DNA from: Nocardia asteroides
Lineage (GTDB): Bacteria; Actinomycetota; Actinomycetes; Mycobacteriales; Mycobacteriaceae
DNA: 64,000 nucleotides
Reading direction: 5' to 3'
Assembly (NCBI RefSeq): GCF_021183625.1
Contig: NZ_CP089214.1
Span: forward strand, 248,001 to 312,000
How positions within the stretch are numbered: the first letter of the stretch is position 1; each line of letters opens with the position of its first letter. The notes under the pieces were generated by a model, which searched no databases, was not told the DNA's origin, and saw nothing but the letters and a program-made list of their open reading frames with translations. Shown here piece after piece: positions 35,132 through 43,329 of this stretch. A program made the position numbers and the translations under genes.

Positions 35132-35461
35132 TCTCCCAGCAAAGAATCGGCGTTGCGATTTCCACCGCTGGCGCGATCGCTTCGAATGCTCCGAAGGCAG
35201 GTGGTAGTGGGGGAGGGGTCGTGGCCGCCGTCGCTGAGGGTGCCTCCGAGCGGGGAGGAGGCTCGGGATGGGATGCGGCCTGACACCCATCCGTCCGGTA
35301 CCTGCGCTGCCGATCGAACTTGTCGGGCACTCAAGACTCAAGCGCGTCAAATGGTGACATTGTGATATTCGCATCAAACATGTTCGTCACCTCCAATCGG
35401 GAGTCCCGAGTCCCACTCAGTAGAGATTCGAGATACCTGGACGGTCAGGGGAACCCCACGT
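35132..35461. other. Degenerate gap between regulator remnant and araC-type gene
   Basis: No intact gene. On the minus strand GGAGGTG at 35394-35388 precedes an ATG at 35381 that opens only 16 codons before TGA at 35331. This could be the original start of the decayed regulator, now separated from its 3' remnant by deletion and frame loss. The stretch from 35330 to 35460 is less GC-rich than its surroundings. Confidence 0.4.
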
Positions 35462-36310
35462 CTACAACTGCGCCGCCCAGGCCCGCGGCGAGCACCCCAC
35501 CCGCTGGGTGAACGCCCGGGAGAACGCCGGCGCGGTGGCGTACCCGAGCTCGGTCGCGGTGCGCGCCACCGGCACGCCGGCCCGCAACCGCTCCTTGGCC
35601 ACGGTGATCCGCCACCCACCGAGGTAGTCGGCGGGCGACTGCCCGACCGCCTCCTTGAACCGCGCGGCGAAAGCGCTGCGCGACATCCGCGCCTCCCGCG
35701 CCATGCCTTCGAGCGTCCACGCCCGCCCCGGCTCCTCGTGCACGGCGACCAGGGCGCGAGCCAGCCGCTCGTCGGCGAGGCCGGTGAGCAGCCCGGTGGG
35801 CAGGTCGAGGTCGTCGGCGTGCTCGAGGATCCAGCGGAAGAGCTGGATGAGCACGACTTCGAAGAGCCGGTCCACCAGCACGCGGTGCCCGCACTTCGCG
35901 GTGTCGATCTCGGCGAAGAGCAGGGCGAGCGCGGGTTCGAGGGTGGCGACGGCGTCGAGCGGGAGCACGATCACCGGGGGGAGGGTGCGGACCAGCGGGT
36001 GGTTCGATCCGCCCTCGAAGTCGACGCTGGCGCAGGCGAAGTCGGAGTCCGCGGTGGGCGCGTTGTGGAAGGAGTGGTCGAGCGGGCGGGGGTAGAAGAG
36101 CAGGCTGGGCCGGTCGACGTGGCGGGTGGCGAGCCGGTTGCCCGCCCCGCGGTGCGTGACCTCCATCGACCCGGCCCGCAGCACGTGCAGGAAGCCACGG
36201 CCGAGCCCGGCGTCGTAGGTCGTGACCCCGCAGAGCGGGCCGGTGTGGAAGAGCCGGGTCCGCACGCGGAATCGTTCGAGCAGCGGGGAGATCCGGTCCA
36301 CGGAGGTCAT
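35462..36310 (-). CDS. AraC-family regulator with cupin_6-type sensor
   Basis: A 282-residue AraC regulator. The N-terminal half is a cupin-like effector domain (residues 20-140; LFYPRPLDHSFHN), the C-terminal 100 residues are the two helix-turn-helix units (MAREARMSRSAFAARFKEAVG, then ATELGYATAPAFSRAFTQRVG). ATG 36310 gives the normal length; an upstream in-frame extension to 36544 is basic and non-conserved. It is divergent from the AhpD-like gene and is its likely controller. Confidence 0.87.
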   Translation of the reverse strand: MTSVDRISPLLERFRVRTRLFHTGPLCGVTTYDAGLGRGFLHVLRAGSMEVTHRGAGNRLATRHVDRPSLLFYPRPLDHSFHNAPTADSDFACASVDFEGGSNHPLVRTLPPVIVLPLDAVATLEPALALLFAEIDTAKCGHRVLVDRLFEVVLIQLFRWILEHADDLDLPTGLLTGLADERLARALVAVHEEPGRAWTLEGMAREARMSRSAFAARFKEAVGQSPADYLGGWRITVAKERLRAGVPVARTATELGYATAPAFSRAFTQRVGCSPRAWAAQL

Positions 36311-36423
36311 GGGCCCATCCTCGCAGACGAATAGGTAAGAAATCGAGACGATAGGGCGCAAATCGTCCGGCTCGGCGCGGCAGGCTGGGAGCTGTCCGAA
36401 ACACGACAACGAAGGAACCTCCC

Positions 36424-36960
36424 ATGACACTCGTCCCCCTTGTCGAGCGCGAGAGCGCCACCGGCACCGTCCGCGAGCAGCTCGACAGCATCCACGCCGC
36501 CTTCGGCACGGTGCCCGCCATGTTCCGCGCGGTCGCGAACTCACCCGCCGCGCTGACCAGCATGTGGGCCGCCTTCGGCGCCTTCGGCGGCGGCGCGCTC
36601 GGCCCGGCGGTCGGCGAGCGGATCGCGGTGGCCGTCGCCAACCGCAATGCCTGCGAGTACTGCCTCGCCGCGCACACCGCGCTGGGCCGCAGGGCCGGGG
36701 TCGGCGGCGCGGACATGCGGGCCGCGCAGCTCGGCGAGTCCCCGGACCCGCGCACCGCCGCCCTGCTCGGCTTCGCGCTGAAGCTGGTGGCGGAGCGCGG
36801 ACAGGTCGCCCCCGAGGAGGTGGGCGCGCTGCGCGACCTGGGGTGGAGCGATGAGCAGATCGTCGAGGCGATCGGACAGGTCGCGCTCAACCTGTTCACC
36901 AACTACATCAACGTGGCGCTCGGGGTTCCGCTCGACTTCCCGAAGGTGGCCCTGCGCTGA
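36424..36960 (+). CDS. AhpD/carboxymuconolactone decarboxylase-family protein
   Basis: A 178-residue CMD-fold protein with the redox motif CEYCLAAHTALG: Cys77, Cys80 and His84, as in AhpD peroxidases. The family reduces peroxides or acts on carbonyl compounds. AGGAACC lies just ahead of ATG 36424. The divergent AraC gene 113 bases away suggests inducer-controlled expression. Confidence 0.86.
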   Translation: MTLVPLVERESATGTVREQLDSIHAAFGTVPAMFRAVANSPAALTSMWAAFGAFGGGALGPAVGERIAVAVANRNACEYCLAAHTALGRRAGVGGADMRAAQLGESPDPRTAALLGFALKLVAERGQVAPEEVGALRDLGWSDEQIVEAIGQVALNLFTNYINVALGVPLDFPKVALR

Positions 36961-36993
36961 GGTTCGCCGAGCCGGGCAGCGCGTCCGGCGCGA

Positions 36994-39582
36994 TCACCGG
37001 TCGGACAGCAGCTCGACGTAGCCGTCGGCGCCGTGCACCCGGATGCGCTGCCCGTCGCGAATGAGCGTGGTGGCGTGCTCGACGCCGACCACGGCGGGCA
37101 GGCCGTATTCGCGGGCGATCACCGCGCCGTGCGTCATGAGCCCGCCCGCCTCGGTCACCAGCCCGGCGATGGCGACGAACAGGGGGGTCCAGCTCGGGTC
37201 GGTGTAGACGGTGACGAGGATGTCGCCCGCTTCGAGGTCGGCGTGGGCGATGTCGGTGATGACGCGGGCGCGGCCTTCGACGGTCCCGGCGGAGACCGGG
37301 GTGCCGGGCAGCGCGCCGTCGGGCAGGTCGGTACGGCGGTAGGCGCCGGTGAGAACCTCGCCGTCGGAGGTGAGCACGCGCGGTGGAGTGAGTGCCTCGT
37401 GTGCGCGGAACGCGGCCCTGCGCGCGGTGATCAGCTCCGGGTCGGCGCGGTAGGTGGCCGCCACCTCGCGCAGTTCGTCGAAGCGGAGGTAGCCGATGTC
37501 GTCCGTGGCTTGCAGGACGCCGGCCGCGACCAGGCGTTCGGCCTCGCGCAGCAGGGCCTGCCTGTAGACGAAGTAGCGGCACACCATGCCGTACTTCGGG
37601 TACTCCCGGTAGCCGGAGAAGGTGCGGACCCGGTCGATCATGCGCTCGGTCTCCGCCGCCTTCGCGGTGCCGTCCGGGAGCGCCCGGACCCGGTCCAGAA
37701 TCCGCTGTTTCGCCTGCTCGGCTTCGCGCAGGCCGTCGGCGAACTGCCGCGCGGCCGCCCCCGGCTCGAAACCGGCGACATTGCCGAGGATCGCGGGCAG
37801 CAGCGTGTCGGGCCGCTCGCGCCAGCGCGGCCGGGTGATGTCGATCTCGCCGGCGCAGCGCATGCCGTAGCGGTCAAGGAATTCTTCGATGGCGGTGCGT
37901 GCCTGTTCGCCGCCGGGGTGGTCGGGGAGTCGGTCCAGGAAGTCGTCCGGGGCAGCGTGCAGGTAGGCCACGACCTCCGGGTGCGGGCGGATGGCGTCGG
38001 CGACGTCGAGCAGCGCGAGCCCCATCTCCGAGGTGATGTTGCCTGCGACCGAGCGGGTGAGCGCGTCGGCGGCGTTGCGCTCGCCCAGCCAGTCGAGCAG
38101 CCGGTCGTTGAGCCACTCGGAGGCGTCCATGGCGGCGGTGATCAGCTGGAGTCCGCGCGGGTCGAACAGGACGCGGCGCAGCTCCTCGATGTCGGTGCGG
38201 ATGAAGTCGAGCAGCGCGGCCCCGGTGTGGGCGTGGATGTCGCGCTTCAGCACCGCCAGCGATGCCTCGCTCCCGGCGATGAGCTCGCCGATGAGCGCGG
38301 GGTCGAGGTCGGGCGGTGCGGGCACCGTACCCGGGATCGGGCGCTCCGGTTCGGGCGCTTCGCTGCCGTAGCCGCCGCGCTCGACCAGGGTGCGCAGGGC
38401 ATCGCCGAGCAGGGGATCGGATTTGCCGAGCGCGCTGACCAGCGCGGCGCGCGACCCCGGCGCCGCGAGCATGGCGGTGACGTCGACGAACAGCCGCCCG
38501 CCCGCGTCGCGCATGGGTGCGCCGCTGGTGAGCTGCCAGAGCGAGATCCCCAGCGGTTTCATGGCGTCGGTCATCATCTGCTGGTGGCCGACCGAGACGT
38601 AGACGTGGTCGCCGCCGTCGGCGGCCTCCGGGATCGGGAACAGCGTGGTGATCGGTCTGCTCTGCACGATGCGGATCCCGTCGTCGCCCAGGCACCACTC
38701 GATGTCCTGCGGGCTGCCGAAGTGCGCTTCGATCCGGCGGCCTAGCCGCTCGAGGTCGAGCACCTCGGCGTCGGAGAGCACCGGCTCGTCGCGGAGCTCG
38801 GGGGCGAGCTCGCGCACCCGGGTGCCCCCGCCGGGCTCCGGCTCGACGGCGAGCTTCTTGGTCGCGGTCGTGCGCTCGACGATCACGCCGCCGCGCACCC
38901 GGACGTTGTCGGCGTTCACCAGCCCCGAGACCAGCGCCTCGCCGAGCCCGAAACCGGCGTCGATCGAGGTGACGGTCCGATCCGAGGTGACCGGATCGGC
39001 GGTGACCAGCACCCCCGCGGCGCGCGGGAAGACCATGGCCTGCACCACCACCGCCATCCGGATCCCGCTGTGCCCGAACCCGTTCCGCTGCCGGTAGGCA
39101 ACGGCGCGCTCGGTGAACAGCGAACCCCAGCAGCGCCGCACGTGCGCGAGAATCTCCGGCGCGCCGACGATGTTGAGGTAGCTGTCCTGCTGTCCGGCGA
39201 AGGACGCCGTCGGGAGGTCCTCGGCCGTGGCGCTGGAGCGCACGGCGTAGGCCCCGTTCGCGCCGAGCCGGGCGTGCGCCGCGACGATCTCCGCCGCGAC
39301 GTCGCCGGGAATCTCCAGCTCCTCGATCACCGCGCGGACCCGTGCGCTGAGCACCCGGGTCGCCTCCCGGTCACCCGGCTCGAGCCGGGACAGCTCGCCG
39401 AACAGCGCGTCCAGCCCCGGTGCGCCCGCCACCGCGCGGGTGTAGGCCGCCGTCGTCACGCAGAACCCGTCCGGAACCCGCACACCATCCACGCGGGACA
39501 GCTCACCGAGGTTCGCGCCCTTGCCGCCGACCACCGCGACCTGCGTCCGATCGATCTCCGCGAAGCCGAGCACATAAGCCAT
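36994..39582 (-). CDS. rph: Rifampin phosphotransferase
   Basis: An 862-residue dikinase that inactivates rifamycins by transferring the beta-phosphate of ATP to the C21 hydroxyl. The ATP-grasp domain (residues 1-310) has VRSSATAEDLPTASFAGQQ and GSPQDIEWC, the central region (about 320-750) matches Rph (KYGMVCRYFVYRQALLREAER), and the swivelling His is in GGLMTHGAVIAREYG (His818). Length agrees with the Listeria and Nocardia enzymes. GGTGAGGAG ahead of ATG 39582 fixes the start. A rifamycin-associated element was looked for upstream but not seen. It would give intrinsic rifampin resistance. Confidence 0.9.
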   Translation of the reverse strand: MAYVLGFAEIDRTQVAVVGGKGANLGELSRVDGVRVPDGFCVTTAAYTRAVAGAPGLDALFGELSRLEPGDREATRVLSARVRAVIEELEIPGDVAAEIVAAHARLGANGAYAVRSSATAEDLPTASFAGQQDSYLNIVGAPEILAHVRRCWGSLFTERAVAYRQRNGFGHSGIRMAVVVQAMVFPRAAGVLVTADPVTSDRTVTSIDAGFGLGEALVSGLVNADNVRVRGGVIVERTTATKKLAVEPEPGGGTRVRELAPELRDEPVLSDAEVLDLERLGRRIEAHFGSPQDIEWCLGDDGIRIVQSRPITTLFPIPEAADGGDHVYVSVGHQQMMTDAMKPLGISLWQLTSGAPMRDAGGRLFVDVTAMLAAPGSRAALVSALGKSDPLLGDALRTLVERGGYGSEAPEPERPIPGTVPAPPDLDPALIGELIAGSEASLAVLKRDIHAHTGAALLDFIRTDIEELRRVLFDPRGLQLITAAMDASEWLNDRLLDWLGERNAADALTRSVAGNITSEMGLALLDVADAIRPHPEVVAYLHAAPDDFLDRLPDHPGGEQARTAIEEFLDRYGMRCAGEIDITRPRWRERPDTLLPAILGNVAGFEPGAAARQFADGLREAEQAKQRILDRVRALPDGTAKAAETERMIDRVRTFSGYREYPKYGMVCRYFVYRQALLREAERLVAAGVLQATDDIGYLRFDELREVAATYRADPELITARRAAFRAHEALTPPRVLTSDGEVLTGAYRRTDLPDGALPGTPVSAGTVEGRARVITDIAHADLEAGDILVTVYTDPSWTPLFVAIAGLVTEAGGLMTHGAVIAREYGLPAVVGVEHATTLIRDGQRIRVHGADGYVELLSDR

Positions 39583-39693
39583 ACCGCCACACTCCTCACC
39601 TGGGGTTTTCACGCAACGGCAGCGAGTATGGATCACTTTTCGGGAGCTCATGAGGGCGCGGAATCGTGTATACAGTAAAAGGGGGATGGGGGA

Positions 39694-40269
39694 TCAGACC
39701 TTGCTTGGATGCCAGTGCGGTACCCGGCCGGTCGTGGCGAGAATGCGATCCAGCGTCGGTGCGCAATCCGGGATCGGCACGGCGGGGCCGTAGGCACCCA
39801 TTTCCCTCCCCTGCTCGGCGGTCGCGCTCACCTGCTCGAGGAGGAAGCTCAAAAGCTCATCGTCCCAGCAGGCATCGATGCCGAGCGCCCGGCCCAGATC
39901 CCAGCCGTGCACGACCAGCTCACCGACCACCATGCCGCCGAGCATCGGCGCGGGCAGTACGGCACCGGCGAACTCGGCCGTGCCGTGCCAGGCCCGCGGC
40001 TCGCTCCAGGCGGCGACGATCTCGTCTACCCGCGTGCGCAGGGTTTCGGTGAGAGCGGCGTCGCGCGGCAGGGATTCGGCCATGGGCGGCGCCTGCTCCC
40101 GGCGGCCCGCGGCGGCCAGCCCGGGCGCCCAGTACAGCAGGTGGTTCACCAGGGCGGCCACGTCGTAGTCGGCGCACGGGGTGCGGCGGTCCAGGTCGGC
40201 GGGGGTGATCGCCGCGGCGATCCGCAGCAGGGGCGCGGCGGCCGCTGCCATCGTCTCCGGAGTGCTCAT
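39694..40269 (-). CDS. DinB/MDMPI-like (TIGR03086) family protein
   Basis: A 191-residue helical-bundle protein related to the mycothiol-dependent maleylpyruvate isomerase N-terminal domain. The metal-binding histidines are in VNHLLYW and in VVGELVVHGWDLGRALG. Such proteins may use mycothiol; the actual reaction is unknown. ATG 40269 is preferred over 40320. Confidence 0.78.
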   Translation of the reverse strand: MSTPETMAAAAAPLLRIAAAITPADLDRRTPCADYDVAALVNHLLYWAPGLAAAGRREQAPPMAESLPRDAALTETLRTRVDEIVAAWSEPRAWHGTAEFAGAVLPAPMLGGMVVGELVVHGWDLGRALGIDACWDDELLSFLLEQVSATAEQGREMGAYGPAVPIPDCAPTLDRILATTGRVPHWHPSKV

Positions 40270-40333
40270 GGCCGCCAGCCAACCAGCCGCGGGCCCGGCT
40301 GTCTTGAACGAACGCGACACCTACACTCGCGTC

Positions 40334-41077
40334 ATGAGGGATGCCCGTGAGCTGGGCGGGGCCTGGCGGCGGTTCCAGCGGCACGAGACCGCCGCGCCGT
40401 CGCCGGAGCTCGCCGGGTACATCGAGCACTACTGGACCGTGCACTGGGACTACACCGAGCCCTACCGCCAGCTCATCACGGCGCTGCCGCGCGTGCACCT
40501 CACGATCAGCAGTCAGGTGGGCGCGACGGTGCGCGGGGTCACCAGGGGGCACCGCCACCAGACGTTGACCGGGAGCGGCCGGGTGTTCGGCGTCGCCTTC
40601 CGGCCCGGCGCGTTCCGCCCGATCCTCGGCGCGCCGGTATCCGGGCTCACCGACCGGGTCGCCGACGCCGCCGCCATCTTCGGCACCGAGCCGCCGCAGT
40701 GCCCGGAGGTGGCGACGATCGAGGAGTTCCTGCGCCGGCGGCTACCCGAGCCGAGCGCGGCGAGCCGGGCGGCGGTCGCGGCGGTCGCGCTGATCGCCGC
40801 CCGCCCCGACCTCACCCGCGTCGACCGGCTCGCCACCGAGCTCGGCTCCCCGATGCGGACCCTGCAGCGGCTCTTCGCCGAGCACGTCGGGGTGAGCCCC
40901 AAGTGGGTGCTGCGCCGCTACCGGGTGCAGGAGGTCGCGCGCAGGCTCGCGGCGGGCGCGGAGATCGATTGGCCCGCACTCGCCGCCGACCTCGGCTACG
41001 CCGACCAGGCCCACTTCGTCCGCGACTTCACCCGCCTGATGGGCGAGCCCCCGACGCGGTTCGCCGCACGCTACTGA
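40334..41077 (+). CDS. AraC-family regulator with DUF6597-type N-terminus
   Basis: A 247-residue AraC regulator. The N-terminal part (IEHYWTVHWDY, then VFGVAFRPGAFRPIL) is the sensor type seen in many actinobacterial AraC proteins, and the C-terminal helix-turn-helix pair is clear (ELGSPMRTLQRLFAEHVGVSP, then AADLGYADQAHFVRDFTRL). It is divergent from the DinB-like gene with 64 bases between starts, and probably regulates it. Confidence 0.87.
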   Translation: MRDARELGGAWRRFQRHETAAPSPELAGYIEHYWTVHWDYTEPYRQLITALPRVHLTISSQVGATVRGVTRGHRHQTLTGSGRVFGVAFRPGAFRPILGAPVSGLTDRVADAAAIFGTEPPQCPEVATIEEFLRRRLPEPSAASRAAVAAVALIAARPDLTRVDRLATELGSPMRTLQRLFAEHVGVSPKWVLRRYRVQEVARRLAAGAEIDWPALAADLGYADQAHFVRDFTRLMGEPPTRFAARY

Positions 41078-41221
41078 GACCGCCCGGAACGTTTCCCGGC
41101 GGGCAGATTCACCCGATATGCTCGGTGGGCGAACGATTTCCGCCGCGGGCCGTCGATGCCGACGGAGTCATCCGGCCGGGGCGCGCGGGATCAGAAGGCT
41201 CGACGGGGGAGGGCTCGAACG

Positions 41222-41662
41222 ATGAACATTCGACGACTGGGCGCGGGGCTGGCGGCATCGCTGGGGATCGGGGTGCTCTGCGGCGCGACAGCCGTTCCGG
41301 CGCAGGCGGATCCGCTGCCGCAGTTCGCGCCGATCGGCACCACGCTCTACACCTTCGGTGACGCGAACTTCTGCGCCGGAGCGATTTCCGTGGATCTGGA
41401 GGCGGCGCCGAAGCGGCCCGGGTTCGTGCGGGCGCGGGTGACGCCGCAGGGCTACCTGAGCGGGCCGTGCGGCAATCACGTCATGATCGGCTGGGTCGGC
41501 TCGGCCGGCTTCCGGCACCAGGACGTCTACGTGCGCACCGGGGCCCAGCGCGGCAAGACCGTGACCGTCGACCTGTGGGTGGGGATGGGCCCGGCCAAGA
41601 TCATGTCGAGCAGCTGGCCGATCCAGGGCCCGTTCGCCGAGTGGTACCTCTACGTCCCGTAA
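41222..41662 (+). CDS. Secreted hypothetical protein
   Basis: A 146-residue exported protein. A signal peptide (MNIRRLGAG, then Ala/Leu/Gly core) ends at about residue 30 (AQA-DP). The mature part is beta-rich and contains two cysteines (NFCAG, GPCGNH) that may form a disulfide. GGGAGGG lies eight bases before ATG 41222. No functional family is recognised. Confidence 0.75.
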   Translation: MNIRRLGAGLAASLGIGVLCGATAVPAQADPLPQFAPIGTTLYTFGDANFCAGAISVDLEAAPKRPGFVRARVTPQGYLSGPCGNHVMIGWVGSAGFRHQDVYVRTGAQRGKTVTVDLWVGMGPAKIMSSSWPIQGPFAEWYLYVP

Positions 41663-41672
41663 CCCCGGGCGC

Positions 41673-42374
41673 TCAGGGCAGGTCGGCGAAGCGGACGTCC
41701 GCGGCCGCCGCGCTGACGTGCAGCCCGTCGGGGCCCGCGCGGATGTCGGTGATCTGGGCGCCGAGCGGCAGGTCCTGGAGCGGGATCGTGAAGGCCAGGC
41801 TGCGGCTGAGCACCGAGAGCGGCAGCGCCGGGCCGCCGACCGCGGCCTGCACCGAGATCGGGGTGAGTTCGATGCCGTCGGCGGTGGGAGCCATCGCGAA
41901 GACGATGGTCGCGGGCACCGGGAACGGCAACCCCTCCACCCGGAAGGTGCCGGTCACCTGCAGCCCATCGGGGCTGTCGGAGAGTTCGCGGACGCCGTCG
42001 TCGGCGAAGCGCCGCACGGTGTCGTAGGCGACCACCGCCTCGGCGGTCGCCCCGGCCGCGACCAGGGTCGAGGTGTCGCCCCCGATCAGGTCGGCGAGCG
42101 GGGCGGTGACGTCGGTGAGGGTGAGCCGCAGGTCGCGCACGGTGACGTCCTGCTCGCTCCACTCGCCCGCCCGGATGTCGATGGTCTCGTACCGGCCGTC
42201 GGCGGCCTGGGTGAGGAACGGAAAGCCGCCGATGTCCACCGCCGGATCGCGGTCCAGCGCGTACTCGGCGGCGATCCGGCGCCCGATCTCGTTCTGCGCC
42301 ATCAGCACCGCGATCCGGTCGCCCGCGATCAGCGCGATCGCCGCGACCACGATCAGTATCACCAGCGCGCGCAT
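41673..42374 (-). CDS. DUF2993 (LmeA-like) phospholipid-binding envelope protein
   Basis: A 233-residue protein with an N-terminal signal/anchor helix (residues 2-18) and a DUF2993 domain in the remainder. Its mycobacterial relative LmeA binds phospholipids in the periplasm and is needed for mannan elongation of lipomannan. The elongated beta fold fits a lipid carrier. Presence of this family supports a mycolate-bearing organism. Confidence 0.78.
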   Translation of the reverse strand: MRALVILIVVAAIALIAGDRIAVLMAQNEIGRRIAAEYALDRDPAVDIGGFPFLTQAADGRYETIDIRAGEWSEQDVTVRDLRLTLTDVTAPLADLIGGDTSTLVAAGATAEAVVAYDTVRRFADDGVRELSDSPDGLQVTGTFRVEGLPFPVPATIVFAMAPTADGIELTPISVQAAVGGPALPLSVLSRSLAFTIPLQDLPLGAQITDIRAGPDGLHVSAAAADVRFADLP

Positions 42375-42454
42375 GCGCTCACCTGCTCGGTCACCGCACC
42401 ATCATCGCCGCTGCGGGCCGCGGGGGCGAACCGATCCGCGCTATCGGGCGCCGA

Positions 42455-42853
42455 TCAGGGCGCGTCCAGCACGCCCGCGGGCACGCTGTAGGGCAGGAAC
42501 CGCACCCGGCGGCGGTCGTCGGTGTTGTCGCGGTGCGCGCGCAGCGCCTCCAGCTCGCTGGGGAAGACCTGGTCGACCCTGGCCGCTCCGCCCTCGTCGA
42601 CGGTGTAGATCACCCAGACGCCGCTGCCGGACTCGCCGGTCGTCTCGCCCTCCGGCTTCGGTGTCGTGCGCGGCTTCTCCGGCTGCGGCGCGAACTGGCC
42701 GAGCAGCGCCGCCAGCGAGCCGACGCTCGCGCCGTCCACGCGCTCCAGGTACCCGCCCGCCTTGCCGATCAGATCGCGCAGCTCGATGCCCGCCTCACGC
42801 AGCGCGCGCTCGACATCTTCCGGGTCGAGGCCGAAGGGCCCGTTGGTTGCCAT
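42455..42853 (-). CDS. Hypothetical protein (132 aa)
   Basis: A 132-residue soluble protein with an N-terminal helical part, a Pro/Lys/Glu linker near residues 58-75 and a C-terminal part (VWVIYTVDEGGAARVDQVF, then EALRAHRDN) that looks like a small beta-alpha unit found in actinobacterial hypothetical proteins. Its role is unknown. Confidence 0.72.
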   Translation of the reverse strand: MATNGPFGLDPEDVERALREAGIELRDLIGKAGGYLERVDGASVGSLAALLGQFAPQPEKPRTTPKPEGETTGESGSGVWVIYTVDEGGAARVDQVFPSELEALRAHRDNTDDRRRVRFLPYSVPAGVLDAP

Positions 42854-42916
42854 CGCATGTGCTCCTGGGGGACGAGTCGAATCACTACGTCCCCGAGTGT
42901 CCTCGCGAATCGCCGA

Positions 42917-43192
42917 TCACGCCACGTCGGTCACCGCGCGGGTGACGGACTCGTCCTCGCGGAACACGAACCGGTCGATGCGCGGCTGGTTGCCGATCAC
43001 CTCGGCCGCCGCCCCTGGATCGACCAGCGGGCCGACGAAGGCGTAGTAGGTCCACTCCCGCCCGCTGCCGTCCCGGCGCGGGGAGCGGCCGTGGCGCAGC
43101 TCCCGCACCCGCCGCCACAGCCCGGTGCCCGCGGGATCGGCCACCACATCCCCGAGACCCACGTCGGTCACCGCCACCGATTCGGTCCGCAT
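42917..43192 (-). CDS. Small hypothetical protein (91 aa)
   Basis: A 91-residue protein with an aromatic core (GREWTYYAFVGPLVD) and otherwise charged sequence. No domain is recognised. It is on the same strand as its neighbours, 137 bases downstream of the copper ATPase gene. Confidence 0.55.
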   Translation of the reverse strand: MRTESVAVTDVGLGDVVADPAGTGLWRRVRELRHGRSPRRDGSGREWTYYAFVGPLVDPGAAAEVIGNQPRIDRFVFREDESVTRAVTDVA

Positions 43193-43329
43193 GTGCTGAT
43201 TCTGGCAGTCGCGCGTCGCGGCGTCGCGCCGGAATCGGCAGCGGCTCAGGGCGCGCGGAACGCGCTGATCATGAGCGCGGCGTAGTGGCTGGTTGCGGCG
43301 GCCCCGAGCACACTCCGCTCGGAGCCGGG

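Noticed and set aside
39583..39693. Rifamycin-associated element upstream of rph
   Set aside because: The expected 19-base inverted repeat was not found; only a short TGTATACA palindrome near 39666 is present.
43259..43279. Possible terminator hairpin after the copper ATPase gene
   Set aside because: Only six outer base pairs plus a mismatch and no T tract; too weak to call.
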